A stretch of DNA of 64,000 nucleotides from Flavobacterium sp. (GCF_027482425.1 NZ_JAIXWA010000041.1:94430-158429); one strand, 5' to 3'. Positions 17,506 through 27,355 are shown, numbered from the stretch's first letter. Translations and numbers: made by a program. Notes: generated by a model not told the origin, from the letters alone.

Positions 17506-19031
17506 CCTTACGCTTGATTTTGGGTGACCAATTGAATCGTCAGCATTCGTGGTTTGATTCAAAGGACGACACTATTTTGTATATGATGGCCGAAATGCGT
17601 CAAGAAACCGATTATGTGAAGCATCATATACAAAAGGTAACGGGATTCTTTTTAGCGATGCGAGATTTTGCTCAAGAACTCCAAAACCAAGGACATCAGG
17701 TGCATTACATCCGGATTACAGATTTACTCGCTACAAAAAGTCTGCCTGAGATTCTCCAACATTGTATCGCCACTTACGCCATCCAAAATTTTGAATACCA
17801 ACTCCCCGATGAATACCGTTTGGATGTGCAATTGCGAACCTTTTGTAAAAGCTTATCCATAACACATCAAGTAGTTGACACCGAACATTTTTACACGACT
17901 CGTGAGGAATTGGGACAGTTTTTTACCGGTAAAAAGCAATTCTTGATGGAGAATTTCTACCGTATGATGCGGAAGAAACATCAGGTGTTAATGGTGGGGA
18001 ACGACCCCTTGGGCAACCAATGGAACTTTGATCACGACAACCGTTTGAAATTCAAAAATCAAGTGCCTGTGCCTCCTATGGCGGTTTTCCCGAAAGATGT
18101 CACAGCACTTCTCAACGAACTTGAGCAAGCCGAAGTGCAAACATTTGGTGACATTGAACCCAAGTGCTTTGCTTGGCCGATCAATCGAAAAGAAGCTTTA
18201 ATGCAACTGAACTATTTCTGTGAACACTTGCTGCCGCATTTTGGCGATTACGAAGATGCGATGCATACCGAACAGGCGTTTCTTTTCCATTCGCGCTTAT
18301 CGTTTGTGATGAATACAAAAATGGTAAGTCCGAAGGAAGTGGTTGATTGTGTGGTGCGGCATTATTATGCAAATCAAGAGACCATTACTTTGTCCCAAGT
18401 AGAAGGATTTGTTCGGCAAATATTGGGCTGGCGTGAATATGTTCGTGGAATCTATTGGCACCACATGCCCGATTACGCGCAACGCAATGCCTTGGATAAT
18501 ACTTATCCGTTGCCTGAAATGTATTGGACTGGAAAAACCAAAATGAATTGCATGCAACAGGCGTTGGGGTTGAGTTTGCAAAACGCCTATGCGCATCACA
18601 TTCAGCGGTTGATGGTCATTGGTAATTTTTCCTTACTTACTCAACGGCATCCCGATGCGGTCGATGCGTGGTATTTGGGTGTCTATATGGATGCGATTGA
18701 ATGGGTTGAACTTCCCAATACGCGCGGCATGAGTCAGTATGCCGATGGCGGAATTTTGGCCACCAAACCCTATGTTTCTTCGGGGAGTTATATTCAAAAA
18801 ATGAGCAATTATTGCACGGGTTGTCATTACGATGTTAAATCCCGTACGGGCGACCAATCGTGTCCGTTCAACAGTTTGTATTGGAATTTTTTGGATGATA
18901 AAAAAGCCTATTTTGCCAAGAACCAACGCATGGCCATGATGCTGAATTTGCTGGGGAAAATCCAACCCGAAGCATTGTATGCGATGAAAAAAAGGGCTTC
19001 CGAAATTATCGAAAACCCAGACCTATTTTGA
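17493..19031 (+). CDS. FeS-type bacterial (6-4) photolyase (PhrB-like)
   Basis: 512 residues of the 'cryptochrome/photolyase family' with an iron-sulfur cluster. Four cysteines at 353, 441, 444 and 457 have spacing 88-3-13, identical to the 4Fe-4S ligands known in Agrobacterium PhrB (350, 438, 441, 454). Other landmarks: N-terminal LRLILGDQLNRQHSWF, the FAD region GWREYVRGIYWHHMPDYA, and NAYAHHIQRLMVIGNFSLL with the His-containing active-site helix. It should repair (6-4) photoproducts with light. Its start overlaps the end of the DASH gene, so this operon can handle both major UV lesions. Confidence 0.93.
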   Translation: MEYVTLRLILGDQLNRQHSWFDSKDDTILYMMAEMRQETDYVKHHIQKVTGFFLAMRDFAQELQNQGHQVHYIRITDLLATKSLPEILQHCIATYAIQNFEYQLPDEYRLDVQLRTFCKSLSITHQVVDTEHFYTTREELGQFFTGKKQFLMENFYRMMRKKHQVLMVGNDPLGNQWNFDHDNRLKFKNQVPVPPMAVFPKDVTALLNELEQAEVQTFGDIEPKCFAWPINRKEALMQLNYFCEHLLPHFGDYEDAMHTEQAFLFHSRLSFVMNTKMVSPKEVVDCVVRHYYANQETITLSQVEGFVRQILGWREYVRGIYWHHMPDYAQRNALDNTYPLPEMYWTGKTKMNCMQQALGLSLQNAYAHHIQRLMVIGNFSLLTQRHPDAVDAWYLGVYMDAIEWVELPNTRGMSQYADGGILATKPYVSSGSYIQKMSNYCTGCHYDVKSRTGDQSCPFNSLYWNFLDDKKAYFAKNQRMAMMLNLLGKIQPEALYAMKKRASEIIENPDLF

Positions 19032-19061
19032 TATTAGAAATTACAAATTATAAATGTTGAA

Positions 19062-21452
19062 TTAGTGGGCTTTGGGTTTTAATACCAATAACGTTGACGT
19101 TTCTTCAATTTCTTTACGGTTTAACTTCATTTTTCGGAAATGGCCTTTGACAAAAAGTTCGGCTTGGTCATTGTAATGCGGACTCGAGCGCACCCCTGAT
19201 TGTCCCGTGGGTAATATACTCACACTATTTTCCACATCCGAGAAATCGATAATTCGACGGGTTGAGGGTCCGCCGCCTACGTTGTACTTCCCGTCTTCGG
19301 TCAAATAAAACAATAAATTATTGATGACTTCATTCCCACCGGGGACCTCAAAGGTTCCTACATTAAAAAGGGGACGTAAAGCCGCTACTTTACCCAAAGG
19401 ATGCTGGAGCTCTAGTGTATGTACTTTACCCCAACGCCAATGGGTGTAGTCAGAGCCTAATTGATTTTCAAGCGCTTTAATTGCTTCATGAAACGAACGG
19501 TTCATTATTTGATCACGGGTTTCTTTACTGCCTTGAGTGTTCACATTATCCCACCATGGTGAATTGGGATTGACACTTTGCCCCGCGATCATTTGTTTTA
19601 ACATGTGGGTCCCTAAAAACAACGAAAATCGTTCTTCCCCCAATTCGTCTTGAAACGTATTTTTTAGATAACAATACAGCCATTTGTTGTAAATCGTAGG
19701 TGCGATATCATACACGGCATGGGTTCCTTCCCAGAGTTGGAGGATTTCCAGCGCACTTTTTTCAGTGGGCGTTAATCCGACTTTAGGAATACTTTGCATC
19801 CAATTTTTTACCAAATCGGGATAAATTACCGACGTATGGTCGTTAATCATGCGTTCCACATCGGCGCGTTGCCAATTGCTTTTGGTTTCAAGTAACGACT
19901 GAATGCGTTTCGCACGATCTTGGGGCAAATAATACCCGGGATACAAATAACCGTTGATGGGTTCGGGTTGGTTATTAGCCGAATACAGATAATGCCAATC
20001 GGGATTGATGGCAAAGGGATTTTCTTCAAAAGGCAAAAAGGTCCGTTGGTCGTCTTTACCATTCGTTCCATCCAAAATAAAGTTGGGATTTACCCCTTCG
20101 GGCATGCGATACAATTTCCCCGACGTAATCCAAGCAATATTGTTTTTGGCATCGCCATACATGACATTCAAACCGGGGGCGTGGACGAGACCTACCTTTT
20201 GATAAAAATCATCCAAATTTTTGGCATGACTCAACCCATAGACCGCTTCCAAAATACGATTGGCGTGTTGGGTATAAATCCACGACATGGTCACTGGATT
20301 TTTGGCATTCAATCCTTTCAACAATCCATTCATCACGGGTCCATGGGAGGTAGATTTGATGGTTAATGCAACATCGGCAGTGTCTTTTACTTTGATGGTT
20401 TTGGTGCGCACCGAATAATTGGCATAGCCCGTTGCGGTTTTGTATTGATTGGCATTTTGCGGATGATTTTCCTCTTGGAAAAAGTCCAAATCATCATTTT
20501 CAAACATGGTCAATCCATACGCATAATCGCGGTTATGACCGAGTAACGGAAAAGGGGTTCCGGCCAAATAGTAGCCATACATTTCGTATCCTGGACAGGA
20601 AATATGGGCTTCGTACCAAGTGCCTGGTTGGGAGAACATGATGTGGGGGTCATTGGCAAAAATAACCTTGTTGTTCTTGGTTTTTTCGGCACCGATTACC
20701 CAGCTGTTGCTTCCGATAAAGGGAGGTACAGGCGATTGCTGGAGGAGTTCAGTGATTGATTTTGAAATTACAGCATAATCGTTGGCTTTGCCTTTATACG
20801 ATTTCAAACGGGTTTTGGCTAAGGCACCGTCCAACCCAAAATCGCCTAAATAATGCATGCCCCATTCGTCACGGATTTCCGTCAGTAACGGGTCGGTTTT
20901 TTGGGCCATGGCAAAACTGAAGGACATGAAGCCAAAAATGTTGTACATGTCTTTGAGGGTAAACGGTGTCTTTTCCACGCCGATTAAATCAAATTCAACA
21001 GGTGTTTTCCCTTCCTCCATATAGTGATTGACACCATCGATATAGGCTTGGGCCAACAGGTAGGCTTCTGAATTTTTATCTAAAGCAGCTACGGCTTGGG
21101 CTGAATTTTCATCGATTCCAATCCCTGCAAAGAACTTGTCGTTTTCTAAGGCTTTCGCCCCAAACAACTCCGACAGGCGACCGGGAGCAATACGACGCAT
21201 CAACTCCATTTGCCACAAGCGATCTTGGGCATGCACGTAACCGAGCGCCCGTAATGCATCTTTCTGATTTTGGGCATAAATATGAGGCACACCGTAGTCA
21301 TCAAAATAGACTTTGGTTTCGGTTGACAACCCGGCCAGTGTTTGTTCGCCTTCGTATTGGGGTGCTTTAGTTTGGAAATAAATATAAATTCCAAGGCTAA
21401 TAGCCAAGACAATGGACAATGCAACCAGTACAATTTTTTTGACTATTTTCAT
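19062..21452 (-). CDS. penicillin acylase family protein (Ntn hydrolase)
   Basis: 796 residues. An N-terminal hydrophobic anchor/signal (about 5-26) is followed by the alpha domain (VYFDDYGVPHIYA, HAQDRLWQMELMRR, RLSELFG). The self-cleavage site is GSNSW, with Ser248 as the likely N-terminal nucleophile of the beta chain. Later landmarks are FANDPHI and GHNRDYAYGLT. The enzyme hydrolyses amide bonds of acylated substrates such as acyl-homoserine lactones, beta-lactams or acylated amino acids; the true substrate is unknown. It follows kynureninase on the same strand but is separated from it by a terminator. Confidence 0.88.
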   Translation of the reverse strand: MKIVKKIVLVALSIVLAISLGIYIYFQTKAPQYEGEQTLAGLSTETKVYFDDYGVPHIYAQNQKDALRALGYVHAQDRLWQMELMRRIAPGRLSELFGAKALENDKFFAGIGIDENSAQAVAALDKNSEAYLLAQAYIDGVNHYMEEGKTPVEFDLIGVEKTPFTLKDMYNIFGFMSFSFAMAQKTDPLLTEIRDEWGMHYLGDFGLDGALAKTRLKSYKGKANDYAVISKSITELLQQSPVPPFIGSNSWVIGAEKTKNNKVIFANDPHIMFSQPGTWYEAHISCPGYEMYGYYLAGTPFPLLGHNRDYAYGLTMFENDDLDFFQEENHPQNANQYKTATGYANYSVRTKTIKVKDTADVALTIKSTSHGPVMNGLLKGLNAKNPVTMSWIYTQHANRILEAVYGLSHAKNLDDFYQKVGLVHAPGLNVMYGDAKNNIAWITSGKLYRMPEGVNPNFILDGTNGKDDQRTFLPFEENPFAINPDWHYLYSANNQPEPINGYLYPGYYLPQDRAKRIQSLLETKSNWQRADVERMINDHTSVIYPDLVKNWMQSIPKVGLTPTEKSALEILQLWEGTHAVYDIAPTIYNKWLYCYLKNTFQDELGEERFSLFLGTHMLKQMIAGQSVNPNSPWWDNVNTQGSKETRDQIMNRSFHEAIKALENQLGSDYTHWRWGKVHTLELQHPLGKVAALRPLFNVGTFEVPGGNEVINNLLFYLTEDGKYNVGGGPSTRRIIDFSDVENSVSILPTGQSGVRSSPHYNDQAELFVKGHFRKMKLNRKEIEETSTLLVLKPKAH

Positions 21453-21502
21453 GATAAAAAAGTAAGATAAACTTTAGTCGTCGGGTATGATGATTTGTTT
21501 CA

Positions 21503-21531
21503 ACATAAAAAAAGCCTTGCAGTAAGGCTTT
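21503..21531 (-). terminator. intrinsic terminator of kynU
   Basis: 8-bp hairpin AAAGCCTT/AAGGCTTT (21511-21518 and 21524-21531) with a five-base loop and a T-run on the minus strand, six bases past the kynureninase stop. Confidence 0.85.
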
Positions 21532-21536
21532 CGAAT

Positions 21537-22823
21537 TTATTGTTTTTGTAAGGCTAAAATTCCCGTTTTCAAAATCTGTCCAAATGCATACATATCTTCA
21601 TAGGAACAATAGAAAGGAGCGGGAGCCAACCGAATTACATTGGGTTCGCGCCAATCGGTAATGACGCCATTGTTCATTAAATAATCGAACAAACTTCGTC
21701 CTTGTCCATGTAAATATACGGACAATTGGCAGGCGCGTTCTTCGGGATTTTTGGGCGTGATGACTTCAAAATCGGCGCCTTCCAGCTGTTGGTCGATGTC
21801 GTGTAACACAAATTCGAGGTAAGCTGTTAGTTGGTTTCGCTTTTCAATTAAACGGTCCATACCCACTTCATCAAAGAGTTCGACCGAGGCCAAATAGGGA
21901 GCCAATGACAATATGGGCAAATTACTCACTTGCCAACCGTTGGCCCCGTGGACTGGGTCAAAATCGGGTTCCATTTTGAAACGACGTTCTTTATTATGTC
22001 CCCACCAACCCGCGAAACGAGGGAGATTGCTGTGGTGGTGTTTTTCGTGTACAAAACAACCCGAGGCATTCCCGGGGCCGGAGTTCATGTATTTATAACT
22101 ACACCATGCTGCAAAATCGACATTCCAATCGTGTAAGTTCAATTTAATATTCCCCGCAGCGTGAGCCAAATCGAATCCCACATAAGCACCCACAGCGTGA
22201 CCTGCTTCGGTGATCGTTTTCATATCAAACACTTGACCCGTATAATAATTAACGCCACCCCATAAGACGAGTGCCAACTCCTCGCCTACTTCGTTAATTT
22301 TGGCCAGAATATCTTCGAGACGAATGTTGTGTTCGCCTTCACGTCGTTTGACCTCAACAATAGCGTCTTTGGGATCGAAACCGTGTACGCGCACTTGAGA
22401 TTGGAACATATATTGATCGGAGGGAAAGGCTTTTTCTTCGCAAATGATTTTGTAGCGTTTGCCTTCAGGGCGGTAAAACGATACCATCAGAAGGTGAAGA
22501 TTTACCGTTAGGGTATTCATTACGGTTACTTCAGAGGGCAAGGCACCTACAATTTTACCGAGAGGCTCAGCAAAACGTTCGTGGTAATCCCACCAGGGTT
22601 TCTCGGCATAAAAATGGCCTTCTACGGCAAGATTCGCCCAGTCATTCATTACATCCTGAACAAATTGGGAAGCCGATTTGGGTTGCAACCCCAACGAATT
22701 CCCCGTAAAGTAAATTACATTTTTACCGTTGTGTTGCGGAAAAATAAATTGATCGCGATAGGAACGTAATTTGTCTTGTGCGTCGAGTTGTTGTGCGAAT
22801 TCTCGCGTATTTTGAAATATCAT
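21537..22823 (-). CDS. kynU: kynureninase
   Basis: 428 residues, PLP-dependent fold type I. It cleaves kynurenine or 3-hydroxykynurenine to anthranilate or 3-hydroxyanthranilate and alanine. Diagnostic segments: GNSLGLQPKS (about 41-50), the VNYYTGQVFDMKTITEAGHA and GFDLAHAAGN region with the cofactor Asp, and the Schiff-base lysine Lys244 in CSYKYMNSGPG. Full family length. It partners with kmo at 13961-15307; the 3-hydroxyanthranilate dioxygenase of the NAD branch is not in this window. Confidence 0.95.
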   Translation of the reverse strand: MIFQNTREFAQQLDAQDKLRSYRDQFIFPQHNGKNVIYFTGNSLGLQPKSASQFVQDVMNDWANLAVEGHFYAEKPWWDYHERFAEPLGKIVGALPSEVTVMNTLTVNLHLLMVSFYRPEGKRYKIICEEKAFPSDQYMFQSQVRVHGFDPKDAIVEVKRREGEHNIRLEDILAKINEVGEELALVLWGGVNYYTGQVFDMKTITEAGHAVGAYVGFDLAHAAGNIKLNLHDWNVDFAAWCSYKYMNSGPGNASGCFVHEKHHHSNLPRFAGWWGHNKERRFKMEPDFDPVHGANGWQVSNLPILSLAPYLASVELFDEVGMDRLIEKRNQLTAYLEFVLHDIDQQLEGADFEVITPKNPEERACQLSVYLHGQGRSLFDYLMNNGVITDWREPNVIRLAPAPFYCSYEDMYAFGQILKTGILALQKQ

Positions 22824-22861
22824 TGTTGCGTTGGTTTGAAGGGTAAATGTAGTAATCTTGA

Positions 22862-22926
22862 GGGAGATTTGAAATAGAAATTATGAGTTATGAATTATGA
22901 GTTATGAACTGGCAGGCAGGTTGACT
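22862..22926. repeat. low-complexity intergenic tract with shared 15-mer
   Basis: Near-tandem words TATGAGTTATGAATTATGAGT followed by GCAGGCAGGTTGACT (22912-22926). The identical 15-mer recurs at 24931-24945, and related TATGAATTACGAGTT words at about 27390. Not coding. Confidence 0.7.
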
Positions 22927-23020
22927 CCTTCACCTTAATTAGAATCGTTTTCTGTTTAAGAGTTGAGAGCACAAGTCAGTTGATTTGAACAGTAATTTCT
23001 CATAGTTGTGCATTTTTAGT

Positions 23021-23028
23021 TACATTTG
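23021..23028 (+). promoter_or_regulatory. -7 box (TACATTTG) for the LamG gene
   Basis: Exact TAnnTTTG match 24-31 bases before the start codon of the LamG-repeat gene; no clear -33 TTTG at standard spacing. Confidence 0.5.
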
Positions 23029-23051
23029 TGTGAAATTTAACACAAACACAT

Positions 23052-24779
23052 ATGAAATCTAAATTATTACTTATTGTAACGAGCTTGATTTTGGTGGCTC
23101 AAACCCTTGTGGCGCAAGTGCCTTCTTATGTCCCTACAAATGGATTGGTAGGGTATTGGCCGTTTAATGGGAATGCCAATGATGCCAGTGGCAATGGAAA
23201 CAATGGAACCGTGAATGGAGCAACGTTAACCACCGATCGAAATGGAAATGCGAATAGTGCGTATAGTTTTGATGGGGTGGATGATTATATAATTGCAAAT
23301 GGTGGAAACCAATTTGCAACAACTAGTCGCACTGTTTCTTATTGGATTGTGGCTGACCAAAATTTATATGGTGAACTTATTTGTCTTGGAAGCCCTGCAA
23401 GCACATATTGGGGTTGTATTAGTGCAAATACTGAAACAAGGATTAATTTTGGGAGAGGTTGTTTTGAAAGTGGTACAGCTCTAACACCACAATATCAAAT
23501 TGGACAATGGTATTATGTAACATTCTGTAATATAAACGAAACAACAAGTAATATTTATATTAACGGAATATATATAGGACAAATAAATCACACGCCACCA
23601 AATTCTTGTTCTTCAAAGGCTAATTTATATTTTGGAGTAGATATATTTTCAATTCCTGAATATCATAATATCAAATTAGACGACATCGGCATTTGGAACC
23701 GTGCTCTCACCCCACAAGAAATCACTAATTTATACAACGCCTCTTTGCCCCAAACCGCTTGCTTACCTGCCAATGTACCCACGAGTGGCTTAGTAGGCTA
23801 TTGGCCGTTTTGTGGCAACGCCAATGATGAAAGTGGCAATGCAAACAACGGAACGGTAAATGGCGCTACACTCACTACCGACCGTTTTGGAAATGCGAAT
23901 AGTGCGTATAATTTTGATGGCGTGAATGATTTAATTAGAATACCTCATCAAAACGAACTGAACTTAATTGGAGACTATTCAATTTCTGTATGGTACAAAG
24001 GAAATTATCAAAATATATTTAATAACAATTGGGTCTTTATTTCTAAAAGAGATGATAATGGTACTTGTTGCTCTCCTAATGTTCCATATGGTGTTTTTAT
24101 TCCTTTCAATAGTACTAATTTTGCTGTACCAGCTATGGCATACGCAAATGGAAGTTATAGCTTTTCTGCACCGCCAAATACGAGTCCAATTTCTTTAGAC
24201 CAATGGCAAAATCTTATTATAACTAACTCCTCTGATTTATTAAAATTTTACATCAATGGTCAATTAATTTTTAATCAAAGTATTTCTTCCTCGTTAAGAG
24301 CACCAAATACTTCAGATTTATTGATTGGAACTGTAAATAGAGAGGTCGGAGCAGAGTGGATGAATGGGAAACTCGACGACATTGGTATTTGGAACCGTGC
24401 CTTAACCCAAGAAGAAATAACAAACTTGTATAACACCAACCAATGTATAACGAACATTACCGTTACTGATACCTTGATTATTAACGTGGGGCAGTTATCG
24501 TTTACCAACCCGGTAACCTGGGCCAACAATATCACCATCGCGCCCAACCCAGCCAGCACTGAAGTAAACATCAACTTCAACAACATAACCAACTTGTCTG
24601 GCGGTTCCATCAACATTATCAACGCTTTGGGGCAATCGGTGGCTACAACCCCTATTACAGCATCGGGCACCAACACTACCCTAAGCTTAGCTACTTGGGG
24701 CGGCACCGGGATGTATTTTGTACAAATTATCAACCCACAAGGGCAAATAGTCGATATTAAGAAGATTATTTTGCAATAA
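23052..24779 (+). CDS. secreted protein with two LamG (concanavalin A-like) domains and T9SS sorting signal
   Basis: 575 residues. Signal peptide (to about 21), LamG domain 1 (about 25-230), LamG domain 2 (about 240-470), and a type A T9SS sorting domain at the end (IAPNPASTEVNINF, NALGQSV, GMYFVQIIN). Each LamG unit starts with GLVGYWPF(N/C)GNAND and ends with DDIGIWNRALT...EITNLYN; the edges are nearly identical between copies. The central parts (about 23290-23680 and 23935-24370) differ completely and are visibly more AT-rich than the edges. LamG domains bind glycans or proteins, so this is probably a surface adhesin or binding protein exported by the T9SS. Confidence 0.88.
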   Translation: MKSKLLLIVTSLILVAQTLVAQVPSYVPTNGLVGYWPFNGNANDASGNGNNGTVNGATLTTDRNGNANSAYSFDGVDDYIIANGGNQFATTSRTVSYWIVADQNLYGELICLGSPASTYWGCISANTETRINFGRGCFESGTALTPQYQIGQWYYVTFCNINETTSNIYINGIYIGQINHTPPNSCSSKANLYFGVDIFSIPEYHNIKLDDIGIWNRALTPQEITNLYNASLPQTACLPANVPTSGLVGYWPFCGNANDESGNANNGTVNGATLTTDRFGNANSAYNFDGVNDLIRIPHQNELNLIGDYSISVWYKGNYQNIFNNNWVFISKRDDNGTCCSPNVPYGVFIPFNSTNFAVPAMAYANGSYSFSAPPNTSPISLDQWQNLIITNSSDLLKFYINGQLIFNQSISSSLRAPNTSDLLIGTVNREVGAEWMNGKLDDIGIWNRALTQEEITNLYNTNQCITNITVTDTLIINVGQLSFTNPVTWANNITIAPNPASTEVNINFNNITNLSGGSINIINALGQSVATTPITASGTNTTLSLATWGGTGMYFVQIINPQGQIVDIKKIILQ

Positions 24780-24795
24780 CCGTAACTTATTTCCT

Positions 24796-24836
24796 AAAAA
24801 AAGCGTGGTCTTTTCGAGAAGTACCACGCTTTTTTA
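24796..24836 (+). terminator. intrinsic terminator of the LamG gene
   Basis: Stem AGCGTGGT/ACCACGCT (24802-24809 and 24823-24830), extended by an A-run on the left and a T-run on the right, so it could work for both strands; 23 bases past the LamG stop. Confidence 0.88.
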
Positions 24837-24947
24837 TTTGAAGTTTCTATTGTTGTTAAAAGTAATCCATTTTCAAACCTTCTTAAAGCAGACAAATTTT
24901 CAAATCCTCAAATTTTCAAATCTATCTTCTGCAGGCAGGTTGACTAA

Positions 24948-25997
24948 TTATAATATCAACATTGCATCGCCATACGAGTAAAAACGGTATTTTTCTTTTA
25001 CCGCTTCTTCGTAGGCTTTTTTCATCAAATCGTGTCCACAGAAAGCCGAAATCATCATCAACAAGGTTGATTTGGGCGTGTGGAAATTGGTCACCATACA
25101 ATTAGCGATACTAAAATCATAGGGTGGAAAGATGAATTTATTGGTCCAACCATCATACGGATTTAAGGTGCGGTTGGAAGAAACCGAACTTTCAATGGCG
25201 CGCATCGAAGTCGTACCGATACAACACACGCGGCGTTTGTTTTCAATAGCCTTATTCACCGTATCACAGGCTTCTTGTGAAATACGTAATTCTTCGGAGT
25301 CCATTTTGTGTTTGGACAAATCCTCTACTTCAACAGGATTGAAGGTTCCTAATCCCACGTGAAGGGTGACTTCAGCGAAGTTGATGCCTTTGATTTCTAG
25401 ACGTTTCAACAAATGCTTTGAAAAGTGTAACCCAGCAGTGGGTGCAGCCACGGCGCCTTCTTCTTTGGCATAAATCGTTTGGTAACGTTCGGCGTCATCT
25501 TCGGTTACTTCGCGGTTGATGTATTTTGGAATCGGCGTTTCGCCCAATTCTTTTAATTTATAACGGAATTCTTCATACGATCCGTCGTATAAGAAACGTA
25601 AGGTACGTCCACGAGACGTTGTGTTATCAATAACCTCAGCAACTAAGGAATCGTCATCGCCGAAATACAATTTATTTCCGATACGAATTTTACGGGCAGG
25701 ATCGACCAAAACATCCCATAGGCGTTGTTCTGCATTTAATTCGCGTAACAAGAAAACTTCGATACGAGCGCCAGTTTTCTCTTTGTTTCCATACATACGC
25801 GCTGGAAACACTTTGGTATTGTTTAAAATCATCACATCGCCATCGTCAAAATAGTCGATAATGTCTTTAAACAATTTATGTTCGATTTGCCCTGTGCTGC
25901 GGTGTATAACCATTAAACGCGACTCGTCTCGGTTTTCAGCGGGAAATTCGGCCAGTAACTCTGGAGGTAAATGGAAATTAAAATGGGATAGTTTCAT
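24948..25997 (-). CDS. queA: S-adenosylmethionine:tRNA ribosyltransferase-isomerase
   Basis: 349 residues. QueA transfers and isomerises the ribosyl group of SAM onto preQ1 in tRNA to make epoxyqueuosine in the cytoplasm. Family landmarks: N-terminal [59 protein letters not shown] and [16 protein letters not shown]. Full length. It is the last gene of the minus-strand block that includes aroA, although an 86-base gap separates them. Confidence 0.96.
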   Translation of the reverse strand: MKLSHFNFHLPPELLAEFPAENRDESRLMVIHRSTGQIEHKLFKDIIDYFDDGDVMILNNTKVFPARMYGNKEKTGARIEVFLLRELNAEQRLWDVLVDPARKIRIGNKLYFGDDDSLVAEVIDNTTSRGRTLRFLYDGSYEEFRYKLKELGETPIPKYINREVTEDDAERYQTIYAKEEGAVAAPTAGLHFSKHLLKRLEIKGINFAEVTLHVGLGTFNPVEVEDLSKHKMDSEELRISQEACDTVNKAIENKRRVCCIGTTSMRAIESSVSSNRTLNPYDGWTNKFIFPPYDFSIANCMVTNFHTPKSTLLMMISAFCGHDLMKKAYEEAVKEKYRFYSYGDAMLIL

Positions 25998-26083
25998 CTT
26001 TTTATAGCCTTTAAATTACATTGTTTTGCCTCACGACAAACAAGTGCAAATATACTATCCGCAAAAGGGGGTTGTCAAGTAAA

Positions 26084-27355
26084 TTAGGATTTATTTTCCG
26101 ACATTTCCCCTGAAATCCCTGCCTGCGCGAGATCACTCCAAAAAGTGGGATACGATTTTGACACCACTTCGGCGTCTTCAATAATTAGAGGCACGCGAAG
26201 GGCTAAAGGAGCAAAAGCCATGGCCATGCGATGATCTTGATAGGTTGCAAGGGCAACATTGGGGTGAATATGGGACGAAGCTACTAAAAAAAGAGCGTCC
26301 TCAGTGGTTTGGATTTGTCCTCCTAGTTTTGAAATTTCTTGTTGTAAGGCTGCCAACCGATCGGTTTCTTTGATTTTTAACGTATGTAACCCGGTCAAAG
26401 TACACGAAATTCCGAGTCCGAAACAAGACACTGCAAGGGTTTGTGCGATATCGGGAGCTCCCATTAAATGGGCTTCAAAATGTGACGTTGTGGGTAGTGA
26501 TACTTTGGTAAGTTGAAGGCGAAAATCGGGTAAAAATGTGGTGGTTACGCCTAAATGTTCATACAAAGAAACCAAGATTTGATCCCCTTGTAAACTTTCA
26601 GCCTGGTAACTTGTTAACGTAACTTGAGAACCTACTTCCGATAAAGCGATTATACTATACCAATACGAGGCCGAAGACCAATCACTTTCAACCGTGATGG
26701 ATTGACTAGTTGCCATGGCAGATTGCACTTCAAACGGCGCCACCGCAATGTGGTTCCCTTCAAAGGAGGTGGTTACGCCAATTTGATTCAATAAGGCAAG
26801 AGTCATTTGTATGTAGGGAACAGAAGTAATTTCCCCTTCCAAAGTTAATTGGAGTCCGTTTTCCAAACTCGGAGCAATTAATAATAATGCGGAAATATAT
26901 TGACTGCTGATATGAGCGGGCAAACTAACTTTGTATTGTAATAGCTTTTTCCCTTTTATTCTCAAGGGCGGAAAACCGTCTTGATCCGCATAGGTTATGT
27001 CGGCGCCCAATTGTCGAAGGGCTTCCACTAGAATTCGAATCGGGCGTTCCTGCATGCGCGACGAACCCGTAATCAGGACTTCTTTTCCTTCTTGAATGGC
27101 AAAAAAAGCGGTAAGAAAACGCATGGCTGTTCCGGCATGATGCACGTCAATGAAAAGTTGGCCTTGATTTTCAAGCATTAATTTTCGAAGGGCCTGCATG
27201 ATTACTTCCGAATCATCGGAATTGGAAGTGTTTTCCAAGTGTATATGCGGATATAACGCTTGGAGCAAAAGAAGCCGATTGGTTTCTGACTTTGACCCCG
27301 TAATGGCTATTTCTTTTCCTGTAAGTAACTTAGAATGCAGAAGGTGATGGGTCAT
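26084..27355 (-). CDS. aroA: 3-phosphoshikimate 1-carboxyvinyltransferase (EPSP synthase)
   Basis: 423 residues. Sixth step of the shikimate pathway: joins phosphoenolpyruvate and shikimate 3-phosphate. Visible motifs: KSETNRLLLLQAL near the N-terminus (substrate-binding Lys/Ser/Arg), HHAGTAMRFLTAFFA (PEP-binding loop), MQERPI, and the C-terminal KETDRLAALQQEI and YQDHRMAMAFAPLA. It lies in the same block as DAHP synthase/chorismate mutase, so the chorismate route is retained even though the Phe/Tyr end steps are broken. Confidence 0.96.
   Translation of the reverse strand: MTHHLLHSKLLTGKEIAITGSKSETNRLLLLQALYPHIHLENTSNSDDSEVIMQALRKLMLENQGQLFIDVHHAGTAMRFLTAFFAIQEGKEVLITGSSRMQERPIRILVEALRQLGADITYADQDGFPPLRIKGKKLLQYKVSLPAHISSQYISALLLIAPSLENGLQLTLEGEITSVPYIQMTLALLNQIGVTTSFEGNHIAVAPFEVQSAMATSQSITVESDWSSASYWYSIIALSEVGSQVTLTSYQAESLQGDQILVSLYEHLGVTTTFLPDFRLQLTKVSLPTTSHFEAHLMGAPDIAQTLAVSCFGLGISCTLTGLHTLKIKETDRLAALQQEISKLGGQIQTTEDALFLVASSHIHPNVALATYQDHRMAMAFAPLALRVPLIIEDAEVVSKSYPTFWSDLAQAGISGEMSENKS

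Noticed and set aside
19062..21452. Beta-lactam resistance function for the penicillin acylase family gene
   Set aside because: The family name does not imply resistance; members act on many acyl-amides and there is no resistance context.
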